Shown here one piece after another: positions 13,121 through 24,764 of a stretch of DNA of 64,000 bases. The notes under the pieces were generated by a model, which was not told where the DNA came from, did no database searches, and was given only the letters and a program-made list of their open reading frames with translations. The stretch lies in contig OZ005603.1 of NCBI GenBank assembly GCA_963930655.1, positions 26,054,201 to 26,118,200 of the forward strand, written 5' to 3'. A program made the translations under genes and the position numbers. How positions within the stretch are numbered: the first letter of the stretch is position 1; every line of letters begins with the position of its first letter. This DNA is from Myrica gale (taxonomy: Eukaryota; Streptophyta; Magnoliopsida; Fagales; Myricaceae).

Positions 13121-13794
13121 TCATTTTTCATGGTGGTTGAATTTCATAGTTAGATACTTGTTAAAAAAACTGAAGTTGTTTACATGTTTTATGCACGTTT
13201 GATTCATGAATGCTCTTTTCTTTTTGGGTGCTTTGGTTGTGGATAAGAATTCCAAGAGCTTCTTCGTAACAAATTTCGTTTTTTTTTTTTTTGCAACTTT
13301 TTGCTACAATTGGTCCAATAGAGCCATAGAGGAATTGGTTAAATGGTTAAATGGTTGATATACGACAGGAGGAATTTGGTTAATAAAATGGTTTTGGCTC
13401 TTGGGCTTCAAAATGAATTAACTAGGCTTAGTTGGCAAAATTGATTAAAATGGCTTTAAAACACGATTTTGGGCCAAGATTTTGGGCTTCCGGCCGATTC
13501 CGAATTTCGACTCGTATTCCGAAGCGATTTCGGAATACATTTTGGTTCGGAACATGTATTGAATTCGGCTCGGCTCAGAACGTTTTTGTGTATTCCGAAA
13601 GTTCTCAGGTCGGGTGTCGGAAAAAAAAATTTCCGACCCGTAGGGTCGGGTGTACACCCCTAAGTTGGAGGGTGCAAAAGTGTCTAAAATTGGTAGCTAG
13701 AGAGTGCAATGTCTCGAAAACGATAGTTTAGGGAGCAAAGTGCAAAACTCATGGTAATTGTGGATGAAAAATGTATTTCCCCCCGAAAAATATG

Positions 13795-15600
13795 TTGCAT
13801 AACCTCTTCTCTTCAGAAATTATTGTATTGACCCTCCTTTCTTTCTTTCCCATCTTTCTAGATATATCCGTAGTAAATGATATTTTTCTACTAGTCAAGG
13901 CCTTCATTTCTCTAGTTTCAGCACTCACTGGAATACAAATTTTTGTTCCGAAATCGGTTTGGTATTTGAATTTTTTTTGGGCCAAAATGCTTGTTAGGCC
14001 GAAATTTTGTCAAATATTTTGTTGTTATACATCATAAATTAACAATAAATGTAATCATACTTCCAAAATCTAGATTCTAAAATAAACATTTATCCAAATT
14101 CCATCTGTTATACGCCATTTTGAGCTCTACAAGGTTAAATGTGGTATTATGGCCAATATACACCGATCATTATTTCTGATTACTAATCATAGCCAGATGA
14201 CGTTATGGTGATTCTAAAGTATAAGAGGACTTCACCAACTGTTTTGAGGTCAGACTGCCTTGTTAACGTAAATATTGTCGAGAGGCTATAGATTGTGCGA
14301 GTTTTGGTGGGGTTTGAAGTTCTAAGGCGAGGGAGGGAGGGACCAGAATGGTGGTTTGATCAAAGTGCGGGATGTGAACTAGAAGTGACTGGAATCAAGC
14401 AATATCTGCTGTAGCTCACTTTTTTCCGGAAGTCGCTGCCTTCTCTCTAGACTCTCTCAAACGGTAGCCGCCGCCCACCTTCCTTCTAAAGCCAAATCTT
14501 AAGTGGCGTGGCTCCTCCCGCGCCCTCTTCCAACCCTTCCCTCGACAGCATGTGAGGCTCCGCGCGCGCGCACTTGTGTCTGTGTGGATCTCAAAGTGCT
14601 GCACTTGAGATCACGTGTGGGCTTGCTGTAGCACCTCAATTTTTTTAATATATATATATTATTGATAGTAAAATTTTATTTGAAAATGTTTTTTTAAGAA
14701 AATTTTAAAAAAAAATGCCAATATTTTCAAATTTGACAAAGTCATGCCTAGGTTCAAGCCACATTTTGTAAAATCACTGCTTCAATTACACTATCGTCCA
14801 AATTTTTAACGGATTGATAATATGGCACATCACAAGCTACGATATTTTAAAAATATATAATAAGTATAATATCTTTTATAGTTTATTATTATTATATTAT
14901 ATTATATTTATGAATTTTGTTTAATTTATTGTTATAGTTATAATTTTTACTTATTTCTAGAATATGTTCAAAGTTTAAATACATAGCATTTTAATCTGAT
15001 CCCAGTTTTTATCAAGTTTTTTCAATTCTAGAGACATTCTTTAAATATGTTGCAATCTAGTGTTTGATAAATTTTGTTAGTCTCATATTGAGTAGATGGA
15101 AAAATCAAAGTCTAAAACTCTTTTTTTTCTCTTTTGAAAAGTTAGTCTAAATTTCTTGAGGCCATCGAGAGATTAAAATTGATAAAGGATTTAAGTGTTT
15201 CGAAGATCGAGTAGGCGACATTATTATGTTAGATTTTTTTAAAAAAGTAAGGTGATGATATTGTTATGAAATATTTTTACATAATGATGCAATCACAAAG
15301 ATTTTTTAACGTTTTAATGTTATTATTTGATGATTTACCTTATGTTTAAATCATAGTAATTTCATAGACATGATTTCTTTATAAAATTTCACATGTTTAT
15401 AATACCATATGAAAGTTTATGTTTTATATGGTTATGTGCATAATAAAGAATGATATAATATTTTGTGGATAATTATCAAAATATTTTATGCTAGTTTATA
15501 TGTTCTACATGAGTATGTTATCAAAAATTATTTATTTTATTTTACTTGATTTTTTCCTGCAAAATTTCGCTAGTTTTAGGTAAAGAAGTAATCTCATTAA
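13795..15600. other. AT-rich intergenic DNA
   Basis: Holds the continuation of the tandem repeat, then a GC-richer patch near 14450-14600 and a very AT-rich tract 14640-15560. TGTAGCACCTCAA at 14626 and the inverted TTGGGGCGTTACTTACA near 15612-15628 loosely resemble each other, which could mark an old foldback or LTR-type element, but I cannot define ends. No gene was recognised; the 14416-14604 minus frame is low-complexity. Confidence 0.4.
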
Positions 15601-16860
15601 CCTCTAGAGTTTGGGGCGTTACTTACACTTGCCGCTTGTCAAATGTTGTCTTCCTCCACCTGGGCCACTGTGACAGAAGCCCCACAAGAGGCCCTAAAAT
15701 TGCAAGACTTGCAAGCATGCTTGACAATGCCTTAAGGGAGGCAAGACTTGCTATTTCATCACCAACCAAAGACACGAGCCACAACATGACATAGGATGCG
15801 TCTACAAGGAGATGATGTTTGACGACTTGGGATGGTTGGAGGAGCACAATGATGGCGCCACCACATGGCCATCGGTCACAGTGGCGCAACCAAAGGTGCA
15901 TGGCAAGTTGATTCAAGGAAGTTCCCCAAGTCAATGTGAAGATGATTGGTAGCAGCGCCACAAGGCCACTGGACGCAGCGGTGCATGGTGGAGCGCATGG
16001 GAAGATGATCTCAAAAGAGTCTAAAGACCTTGAGGATCATTTTGGTATCACCACCCTACAAGGTAGTGGGACGGCGGCAGCCAACACAAGCGGTTAGGAG
16101 AGGCCATATAGGGTAAACCGCATGTGGGATTCCTATATGGCCGAATCCCCTTATTTTAGTAGTGTTATGTTATTGCTTTGATTCTCAAACATTACTATGT
16201 TAGTGAGAGTCAATTAAGGAAACAATCTTGGTCCAATTTTGAAAGGTTGAATCCTTGATTGACATCATGAGATTTTAGAGCATGTGGCAATTAGGGTGAG
16301 CTCCCAATATGGAAGCATATGGCTGGTCACATGTGCTAAATAAGTGAACAATCAATCTTTGATTGATTGGTTCTCCATTTGACTAGTTTTGAGGAAGAAT
16401 AAATGATCTCTACAAGATCTTGCATATTTAAACTCAATAATATCCTAGATGATTGATTGAGTGGCAATCAAGCCTTCCCTCTACAAGGAAAGACCCATGC
16501 CGCCCAGCCATAGGGAAGTGTATAAATACCTCTAGGACACCCATTTGCATTCACTTTTTATCAAATCAAATATTGAATATAAATCTTCAATGGAGCTTTT
16601 TGGCCTTTGTGCCTTTTATCTTCAAGTGTTCGGGGTTAGGCCTGACACTTGGGCTAACATAGGTGCTATAGTACTTGAGGTTAGATCTGACATTATAGTC
16701 TCTTGTTAGACCTTAGCTTGCATTGCGTTAGACCGATCAAGCTAGGGGTTGTGGCTGAGGGAGGGGGTCCAACCCCAAACGGTGGTTTTGTTTGTCTCCT
16801 GTAGCTGTTAGCTGGCCCCCCTTAAAGTCCAGTAGATTGATTTGTAATCAAAGTGATTGA
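15601..16860 (+). mobile_element. Probable LTR-retrotransposon remnant (polyprotein debris plus LTR-like sequence)
   Basis: From about 15600 to 16100 both strands have open stretches that do not match a domain I recognise. From about 16120 the sequence looks LTR-like: it opens TGTGGGATTCC, has a TATA-like GTATAAATAC at 16519-16528, and is followed by a leader-like tract. A motif GGTTAGGCCTG..CTTGGGCTAACA near 16636 recurs diverged near 17621. No primer-binding site or target duplication could be placed, so both the class and the ends are tentative. Confidence 0.3.
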
Positions 16861-18623
16861 TTTCCTTGAATAGAATCTCATTTTGATGTTAACTCTTTTT
16901 TATTTAAGTTTATATACACAGTATATGAATACGTGCTGGTTTTAGATTAAGATCTTTGGTGCTTATAAGATCTTGATGTTTCTTTTTTCTATGATGTTAT
17001 TTGTGGACTGAAAAGTATGCTTGAGGTAATTGAAATTTTTAAGAGAACATGTTAAATCTTTTGATATTCTATTGGATTCGCACTATGTACCATCTTGGAG
17101 GTCGAATATTTGAACGTGTCCTCTCTTTTTATTCACTTATTAAACGAAAAATAAAGATCAGAGCTTGAGTACTCTTCCTTCCAATAACAAGAGAGGGGGC
17201 AAGTTGCAGAGGCTAAGCAGCTCTGCTCTAAGATTTGTACATAGTTAACATTAATAGTACAAACTAATTGTTACATTTTTTCAGATAACTTTGTCTATCA
17301 ACATAAAGCACTGTTATTACCCGAAAACATATACCGTCATTATCATTGTGCCTTTACCACAATTTAGTTGGGTTGGCTGACCAAATAAATTATCTCTCAT
17401 ATGGGAAACTCACTTTCTGTCATGGTGTTTTTTCATATCAGTTCCATCATTATTTGTAATATCAAATGAATTTAATTTTAGTCCTTAAATCAATATTTTA
17501 ACTCTAAGACATGTTTTTGCATTACGTAGTAAAAAAAATTTAAAGTTATTTTCCCTTAAGAGTTGGCCCCCTTCAAATTCATTCTTGGCTCTGCTATTTA
17601 CTAGGGGCAATCGGCGATTAGGGTTAGGCCTGGAAGCTTGGGCTAACAGAGGCGGTTCAGTGTGTTGTTGTCTTTGGTGACATCGTTCCACAATCGGGTT
17701 CTAGGTTTGTTTCGAGTGTTAGTCCATTCGAACTTAGGCTTTCTTATCTTCTTTTCCTTCACCTTCTCAACCATCCATCTTTAATTTCATCTTTCTTTTC
17801 TTTTCTTTTCTTTTGATCCAATACTCAGCTAAATTGCTCTTTGAGTTCCTCACTAGGTCGGCCAAGGAATATCAACTTGAGGTGTGGGCTAAACACGAGT
17901 GCTCACAAGTCCTACTTGTAAGAGAGATAGACCTTGGTTAGGGTCCTAGGCCGAGGTCGTGATTGTTCGTTGGTACTCTTATGTTGTTAGCGCTTCCCCG
18001 GAAGCCTCTTTTTGTGCTAGCGCTTGCATCTTCACTGGTAGCTACCGTCTACCGTGACCACTTCAGCTCCCTTTGTCCTGTGCATGGAGTGCTTGGTGTT
18101 CTATGACTTCTTGTTCGGTAGCCGCTGGTAGCCTCGTCAACAGCCTCATGGTTTGGATCCCTTTTGTCTTGTGCATGGAGTTGTTGGTGTTCTGTGACTG
18201 TTGGGTAGCCGCTGGAAATCTCATCAACAGCCTCATGATTTGGATTCATAGCTTGTATTATATTTCTTTTTTGTACTACGTTTCACTCCGTAATGTAAGC
18301 CCTTGCCATGATTCAGAAAAAAACAAAAACCAAAAATTACAAGTGAGCATAGGGTCCTTTAACATATCTTAAGTCATTTTAATGCGAAACCAAATATTCC
18401 AGCTTCGTGTAGGTCGCCAGCCATCCTGCGTGTCTTTCTCTCTTCTTCTTCTTTTTTGTTCCTTTCCTTTTTCTCTCGAGGTTAAACTATTTACACGTCT
18501 TTTCCCTTGCAACTCAAAGCCCAGCCCTTCTCCTCAAATCATGTTCCACAAATAGATTACTACCGTGTTCTGGCTGTTGGCTTTTAATCAACAACAATAT
18601 GTCGATGATAGAAACTCATAATC
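16861..18623. other. Repeat-rich intergenic DNA downstream of the U-box gene
   Basis: Contains the diverged second copy of the GGTTAGGCCTG motif near 17621, a CTTTT-rich run near 17788-17813, the 90-bp tandem duplication at 18069-18245, and a LINE-tail-like end (GTAATGTAAGCCCTTG.. then A-rich near 18320). No host gene was recognised. The last 200-300 bases are presumably the 3' UTR and terminator region of the minus-strand U-box gene. Confidence 0.4.
18069..18245. repeat. 90-bp tandem duplication
   Basis: The unit CCCTTTGTCCTGTGCATGGAG..CCTCATGGTTTGGAT at 18069-18158 is repeated, diverged, at 18159-18245 (CCCTTTTGTCTTGTGCATGG..CCTCATGATTTGGAT). The repeat keeps both strands partly open, giving paired spurious frames. 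It may belong to a retroelement 3' end, as the sequence after it runs into an A-rich tract. Confidence 0.8.
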
Positions 18624-21600
18624 TTAGCTATCATATATGCCACTTGCTACAAATGGCAAATCTAATAGCTGAGCCCGAGGCTGGGCGTCAGTTTGCGTCT
18701 GAGTTTGTTCATGATGCCCTTCAGAGTTGGCTATAATTTCAAGCAACTGAGCAGCCTTCCGTTTGCCCCTCTCTGTACCATTAGCTGCCAGGTCCAAAAG
18801 GGGACTCATCACACCAAGTACTTTGGCCTCTGAGAGATTCTGAGGATCTCCAGCACAAAGGTGCAACAACACTGCAGCTGCGTTCTCCCTGTTTTTAGGA
18901 GAACCGTTCTCAATTAACTCAACCAATGTTGAAGTAGCACTCAAAGCTCCGATGGCAACTTTTCCATCAGGGTGACTGGCCAGTAGGGCCATCATGGCCA
19001 ATGCCTCATCCACCATTTCACCACCAGGTTCTGTAAGTAGTGTCATCAGCATGGGCACAACACCAGACCGAACTGCCCGACCCTTGTTCCCTTGATATAT
19101 GCACAAATTGAAAAGCGCTGATGCTGCGTCTACTTTCCCCCTTTGGCTACCTACGCTCAGAAGTGTTACAAGTGCTGTGATGGCTCCGGATGCACCAATA
19201 GTCACTTTGTACTCATCCACCACAGATAGGCTGAAAAAAGTAGCTGCTGCATTCTCTCTTGCCTCCATACTCCCATTCTTGAGCACGTGAAGGATTCCGG
19301 ACACAGCCTCCGAAGATACAATGCACCCTCTGTTGTTCTCACAAATAGATAGGTTCAAGATAGCAGTAACAGCATGCTCTTGGGTGCGAGTGTCAGATGC
19401 ATAGAGAAGGTCGACAAGGACGGGTATGGCACCAGCCTCAGCAATCAACACGCGATTATCACCATTGTGCTTGGCAAGAAGACGGAGCTCTCCTGCAGCA
19501 AGGTTAGCCCTTGTTTAAATAGCCATGATACTAAAAGTAATTGCGCTATGAAAATTTCAGAGGTCCCCCCGCCAATAAAATCCTATCCTGAAGTACTGGG
19601 TAAATGAAGTCTGGTAAAGAGAAATCTCTTCCTTCAGTACAGTTGAGTAAAATACCAACCCAAACATCCCCTCAAATTTTAGAATACATTAACAATATTT
19701 GGATCTGATGTAAAAGAAACAATATAAATTCAAGCAGGTGACCAACGAGGTTCACTTGATTGTTTTTTCTTGTATGTCATTTCTTTGTATTTTTCTTAAA
19801 GCCTTGAAGTGTAATTTTTCGCAGTACAAGCAGTAGAAGTATGGACAACATACTCTAAAAATAAATATACAGCTGGAAGATCCTCTTTTACTTTGAAAAA
19901 AGAAGACAGCTTTTACTACAGTCAATAACCCCCGAAAATAACTTTATTTCTGAGTTACTGCTTGATTAGATGAAGTAGCTTGAAAACCCAGACACCTCAC
20001 AGACAGGAACACAGGAAATGAATATGTGGCAGAGAAATTTGAGGAAAAGAGTAAACCATGTAGTTGAGATAAGAAATTTGGAGGAAAAGCCCATGAGGCA
20101 AATTACGAAATTCAGTGTTGTTATTCCCACCTGCAGCAGTCCGCTGGTCATCAATGTCGCCAGAGGTTAGCTTGTTCAGGAGAGCATCGAGCTCCACACT
20201 TGCAACAGAACCAGTAGACAAAACCCGACTTGATTGTGAATTCCCTGATCGTTTAGGGGGTTCCACCCCATTCGCCTCGCACCAAGAGGATATTAAGCTG
20301 GATAAAACATAGTTGGGAGTGAGGGTACTGCTGGAAATGACCTGCTGTGTCTTTGGACAGGTTCCATGTCCTGCTTCAAGCCATTTCTGAATGCAAGCTC
20401 GTTCATAAGTCTTCAAAAACAGAATAGCCTTGTAAGGGTTTTGGAGGCAAAACAAGCACTACTATAGATCAAGCCCATGAAGTTTACTATCGATAATTGG
20501 TAGGCAGAAATGAGCTATGGCCAATTAAGACTTGTTAAATAGAACCATTAAGCACCAGTTACTTGACAAAGAAGTTCTACATTGATGCCGGCATTCTATT
20601 GGGAATTTTCACAAGATATAAAATAAAGGCAAACCCATTGCAACACAGATAAAGGATTAGAACAAGGAACCAACAAACGACAACTCAAATGGCTCTTTTA
20701 AGCACAAACCTGCCCAGTCGAAACGATGACAGGATCTTTCATCAACTCCAGTGATATCGGGCAACGGAAATCATCAGGTACAACTGGTGATTGGGAACTC
20801 TGTTTAGTGTATCCCTGGTCACTGCAACGGACAGGACAATTATTACTTGCAGATGGACTCGTGTAGCAATATTCTGTCTCCAAATAATTTTCAAACTTTT
20901 TCAGAAGTATTGACATCTTCTTCACAGTTTCCTCTAGATCTCCATCATTGGAAGCAGCCATATCCTGTAAAGCAAGTGATTCTTGTCTGATGTCTTTAAC
21001 TTCCACAAACTTGAGCTTCTCACATAATGTACATAGAACTCCAGGGTCCATATTACTGGCATTGCTCGTGTTGTACATGGACAACAGATCCTCGTAAAGC
21101 TCCAAGTCAGGTGCATCAATCTGTTCCTTGGTTCTTTTAAATTGAGTATGCACAAGCTCAACCTGGAAAGGACATAGTTGTTTAATTAGCAGGAATGTAT
21201 ATCAACAACAGGACCAAAGCACAAGTTAAAAAAAACAAATAATTGACAAATTCTTAAGTTAGCACAAAGCGGAAAATCGTTGCTGTCCGTTTATAAAACC
21301 GAAACCAAGATTTATACAAACATTTCCATCCTTTTGTAGATCCCCTAATTAGCATTTTGTGCATCAAATAGGATACATGGAAGAGTGCATTCTGTACGGA
21401 CGAATAAAACAGAAGTGAGATATTCTTTATCAACTAAGTTACTAACTTGCAAATTGGGATGTTCACCTGCTCTTTAACTTCATCTGAAATGTCAAATTTG
21501 TGGTAGGAAATATCACACAAGGCTTGTTCAAAATGAGCATTAAGTTCCTTAAATTGACACTTGATTTGCTCTCTCTTCAGTACCTGGAAGCATATATGAC

Positions 21601-22248
21601 CATACCACAAAGTTGCAAACTAGTGTTAATTTTGATGAAGAGAGAGTGAAGAAACGAGTAAACTGTAGAGCCTCACATGATCACATTCACGTACTAAGAA
21701 TACACGTACAACAGCTACTTTATGAATATGTCGATGAAAGAAGTACCGAACCGAAGTTATGTAGGAGAATTGGACCGAACAAAAGAACGAAGAAAGAGAG
21801 CTTTTCAACAAAGCCGAGGATTTCTCAAATTTCTTTTCAGTCTTTCTGGGAGCCAGTATCGAAAGAAATTTAATTGAAAATGGCCGTTTTTATCACATTC
21901 GGCAACAATGACCCAGATTTTTTACAGAAACATAATAGAAAGGTGGAGAGAGAGAGAGGAGAAGAAATTAGACACCATATAGAGCTTGCTGCCTCGGTTA
22001 CCAAATTGAAGCACATCCTTGGCCTTCTCCAAAGCGTCCTTCAAAAGAAGCAGAGCCTTCGCGTTCTCCTCCGAGAATTTCTCCTCGCTCTCCCCCAATT
22101 CTTCGAAGAGAGGCGTCAAGAGCCTCAATCTCCTGCCGAGATCACAGCACTCCTTCCTGATCACGCACTTAAAATCCCCGATCTCAGAGAGATCGTTCAC
22201 GGCGTCGATCAGCCTCCCTAGCAGCAACGCCTTTTCCTCGTCGTCCAT
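18624..22248 (-). CDS. PUB13-like: U-box/ARM-repeat E3 ubiquitin ligase, PUB13/PUB14 (SPL11) type
   Basis: Five exons with GT..AG junctions: 22248-21976, 21583-21467, 21162-20710, 20410-20131 and 19492-18624. They total 1992 nt, 663 aa, close to the about 660 aa of Arabidopsis PUB13. Order: N-terminal U-box-associated helical region (1-250), U-box about 258-332 ([25 protein letters not shown], split by the intron after GQ), then ARM repeats about 375-630 with [20 protein letters not shown] and [12 protein letters not shown] motifs. It ends with a Gln/Thr-rich tail. U-box proteins bind E2 enzymes and ubiquitinate substrates. Arabidopsis PUB13 acts with PUB12 on the immune receptor FLS2, and rice SPL11 limits cell death and affects flowering. 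Which paralogue this is cannot be settled without a tree. A broken copy of exon 1 lies at 32535-32805. Confidence 0.93.
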
Positions 22249-22486
22249 ACCGACGAAGCCTAAGCTAACGCTAACTGCAAGCGAACTGAGACCTTTAAAT
22301 TGAACGGCTGTGCTGAATTTGGGATTGGAAATTGGGAACGCCCGCAGAATTCGGAAGAAAACAGAGGGAGAGAGAGTGAAGGGTGAGAGTCCAGAGAAGC
22401 AGGTTTCGAATTCGGTGATGCCATGCTTTTAGGGTCCTTTTTTGGTTAAAGAGCAAAAGGAAGTATTTTCGTACGTATTGGTTTGT

Positions 22487-22507
22487 TATATATATATATA
22501 TATATAT
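22487..22507. repeat. (TA)n microsatellite
   Basis: Alternating TA run about 240 bases upstream of the U-box start codon. Confidence 0.9.
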
Positions 22508-22528
22508 GCTGTAAAGCTAAGGCCTCAC

Positions 22529-22740
22529 AGGGTCGTTTGTTTCTCAATTCAATATTTTTACTATTTAAAATTTTCAAACCATCATAAAATAATTTTTTAT
22601 TCTTATTAAATTATAAAATAATATTATATTATTCAATTAAATCTTCTCTTTCTTCACTTTTCTATAAAATACTATATTTTTCACAAACTTCAATACCCAA
22701 AATTTCCAAAACTTCAATATTTCCATAAACAAACACCACC
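22529..22740. mobile_element. AT-rich MITE-like repeat
   Basis: The left end GGGTCGTTTGTTT and the reverse complement of the right end (GGTGGTGTTTGTTT) form short inverted termini around an AT-rich core with CAATACCCAAAATTTCC. A close relative with the same CAATACCCAAAATTTC and AAACAAACAC motifs is at 44690-44910, and a reverse-oriented relative is at 36567-36860. No target duplication was resolved. Confidence 0.5.
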
Positions 22741-23040
22741 ATAGAGTTCCGCAGACCGCTCCACGGAACGCCGTCAATATATAATATACTTTCTAGAGTT
22801 TAGGGATTATAACTTCAATTTTAATTTTCTCTTATTATTTAAATACTTATTTTTTTCCTATGTAATGATTTTAAAAAATTCAGAGTTCGGTTGATATTGG
22901 ATAAATACATATGTCAAGTATTAAATCCGGATGGTACTTAAGTATTACTAATTCACATATTCAGAATTTATATATACAATAATATAATAAAATATAAGTT
23001 TAATTTTTCCAATAGTCCTGAAGTATTTGGTTAATTTTTA

Positions 23041-23838
23041 GGGTTAATGCCCAAAATAGTCCCTGGATTTTATGCTCTTTATCGATTTGGTCCCTGGATT
23101 TCTAATTTGGTCACATAAGTCCTTAGGTTATCCTCATTTATCAATTTGGTCCCTGGGTTTCCAATTTGGTCACATAAGTCCTTAGGTTATTCTCATTTAT
23201 CGATTTGGTCTCTGGGTTTCCAATTTAGTCACATAAGTCCTTAGGTTATCCTCATTTATCGATTTGGTCCTTCCGTCCAATTCTGTCTCCTCCGTGCACA
23301 GTCAGCTAACGGTGGGCCACGTCATCACCAATAACATCGCGACACGTGTATGCTTTTTAAAAAAAAAACTCACGTCCACCTCGCATATTCGTAAAAAGAA
23401 AAAAAAAATAGAACGGGGGAGACCCTCCTTTCGTCGCGCGAATGGGGGGTCTCCCTCGTTCGATTTTTATTTATTTTATTTTTACTAATATACCAGGTGG
23501 AAGTGAGTTTTTCTTTTAAAAAGAAGCATACATGTGTCGCGATGTTATTGGTGGTGACGTGGCTCACCGTTAGATGATTGTGCACGGAGGAGACGGAATT
23601 GGACGGAAGGACCAAATCGATAAATGAGGATAACCTAAGGACTTATGTGACCAAATTGGAAACTCAGGGACCAAATCGATAAATGAGAATAACCTGAGGA
23701 CTTATGTGACCAAATTGGAAACTCAGGGACCAAATTGATAAATGAGGATAACCTAAGGACTTATGTGACCAAATTAGAAACTCAGGGACCAAATCGATAA
23801 AAGGCATAAAACCTAAGGACTATTTTAGTAATTAACCC
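23041..23838. mobile_element. Palindromic Mutator-like element with tandem-repeat arms
   Basis: The element begins GGGTTAATGCCCAAAATAGTCC and ends with its near reverse complement GGACTATTTTAGTAATTAACCC. Perfect 9-bp duplications TAATTTTTA flank it at 23032-23040 and 23839-23847. Each arm is about 370 bp and carries tandem units of roughly 60-65 bp (..ATCGATTTGGTCCCTGGGTTTCCAATTTGGTCACATAAGTCCTTAGG..). A short centre near 23440-23500 separates them. The arms are so alike that the same frame begins from each side (23264-23488 plus and 23370-23615 minus). There is no transposase. The 9-bp duplication and long inverted repeats are diagnostic of MULE-type movement. Confidence 0.88.
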
Positions 23839-23847
23839 TAATTTTTA

Positions 23848-24039
23848 TCCTAAACTGACACCAGAGATAAATCTAACTTATCATTTCTTGTGTGTACCTG
23901 AAACAATATAGACAAAAAGCTACACGTGGAATAAGACAGTAACTAGAATCTATACGTAATTATACAAAAATTAAAAACAAAAAATATATATAAAAATACG
24001 AACAAAAAAACAACAAGATAATACAAAATAAGGAGAAAA
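23848..24039. other. Short AT-rich spacer between two MULEs
   Basis: A-rich host DNA separating the palindromic MULE from the Pack-MULE. No feature seen. Confidence 0.5.
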
Positions 24040-24274
24040 TAAACAAAAGGTCAAATTACTCCACTAGTCCTTGGGGTTTAACGTTTTCTCAAATTGGTCA
24101 TTGAGATAATTTTTGTCTTACGGGTGTCCCTGTGGTTTCTAACACTTCTCATATTAGTCTTGTCGTCATATAGGCAATGGAACTTGCATACGTGGCTGAC
24201 GGAGACCACGTCAGAACCAATAAATACCTGACACGTGTCAAAAAACGTCACATCATTAAAAACATTATAAAAAT

Positions 24275-24560
24275 GTGGGTCCCGCTTCTCTCTCCCATTC
24301 TCTCCACGACCTCGACTTACTCCTCAGATCCGGCGTCCTCCACCAATCCAACGCCATCGTTCTCTCTCACCCAGGTCCTTGTTCTTCTAAAGAAGACCTA
24401 ACCTTCTTTATCAGAGATCTTTTTGCCAGGTTACAAATAGGAGGGGTCGAGTTCAAGATGAAAGCTCTGGAATCCTTGATTCAATTCCTCGCTGACGATG
24501 AGAAATCCGCGAGCGTGGTGGCAAAAGAAGGAAACGTAGGTTATTTGATTCACTTGCTGG
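24275..24560 (+). pseudogene. Captured ARM-repeat gene fragment in the Pack-MULE
   Basis: The frame from 24275 reads LLLRSGVLHQSNAIV, then FFIRDLFARLQIGGVEFK, KALESLIQFL, DDEKSASVVAKEGNVGYL and HLLD. This is the N-terminal part of a plant ARM-repeat family that has R-L-Q-I-G-G and A-x-E-G-N/V-V motifs. Similarity stops around 24560, after which the frame is CT-rich and intron-like. Only one or two repeats are present and there is no proper start: the first codons fall in the MULE arm. It is not expected to be a functional product. Confidence 0.7.
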
Positions 24561-24764
24561 ATTTTAACCGCTACCTCCTCTCTTTATCTCTCTCTCTCTC
24601 TCATTTCCCTCGCCTTCCTTTTGGCTTCCCGAGTTTGGTCAATGTTTGGCTTCTCAGTGATATTAGTCTATCGTATGAATATAACGTAAATTTTTACATT
24701 GTTACTTTGTGTCCCGTCCGTTAGTTCTGTTGTCTTCCTCTTCTGGTTTGATCCCAAAGTACGA

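Larger units (their letters stand above)
10430..13662 (+). mobile_element. 3.2-kb hAT transposon, degenerate, with 8-bp target duplication
   Basis: The left end TAGGGGTGTTCAC and the reverse complement of the right end (TAGGGGTGTACAC) form near-perfect inverted termini. Perfect 8-bp duplications AGTTGGAG lie at 10422-10429 and 13663-13670. Subterminal regions are packed with GGGTCGGG/CCCGACCC motifs on both sides. The interior holds an exon-like leader near 10690-10780 with a possible donor, and one open frame opening just after a CACAG acceptor-like site that codes for a BED-finger-like N terminus. It also holds an internal 45-bp tandem repeat. No catalytic transposase domain (DDE, hATC dimerisation) is visible, so it is non-autonomous. 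Confidence 0.85.
10201..13785. mobile_element. MULE-type MITE split by a hAT element
   Basis: The outer arms 10201-10421 and 13671-13785 are inverted copies of each other, sharing the CACTTTGCACC, CTAAACTATC, TTTCGAG and CAATTTTAGACAC motifs. A perfect 9-bp direct repeat AAAAATATG flanks them (10192-10200 and 13786-13794), as expected for Mutator-like transposition. Removing the inserted hAT element and one copy of its duplication leaves a MITE of about 344 bp, similar in size to the related elements at 8944 and 48007. It has no coding capacity of its own. Confidence 0.75.
22249..23031. other. Promoter side of the U-box gene, with an AT-rich repeat
   Basis: The first 200 bases upstream of the U-box ATG are the likely 5' UTR and core promoter. 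No clear TATA box could be assigned. A (TA)n run follows at 22487-22507, then an AT-rich dispersed repeat (22529-22740) and anonymous AT-rich DNA up to the palindromic MULE. Confidence 0.5.

Noticed and set aside
13432..13731. Overlapping frames on both strands up to 99 codons
   Set aside because: They read through the subterminal GGGTCGGG-type repeats at the hAT right end and have no domain.
15546..15961. Two overlapping frames on opposite strands (82 and 112 codons)
   Set aside because: No domain on either strand; they are probably retroelement debris.
18049..18372. Frames on both strands over the 90-bp duplication
   Set aside because: They repeat the same residues because of the tandem duplication and have no domain.
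23264..23615. Two similar frames starting with the same residues on opposite strands
   Set aside because: They are the two arms of the palindromic MULE, not genes.
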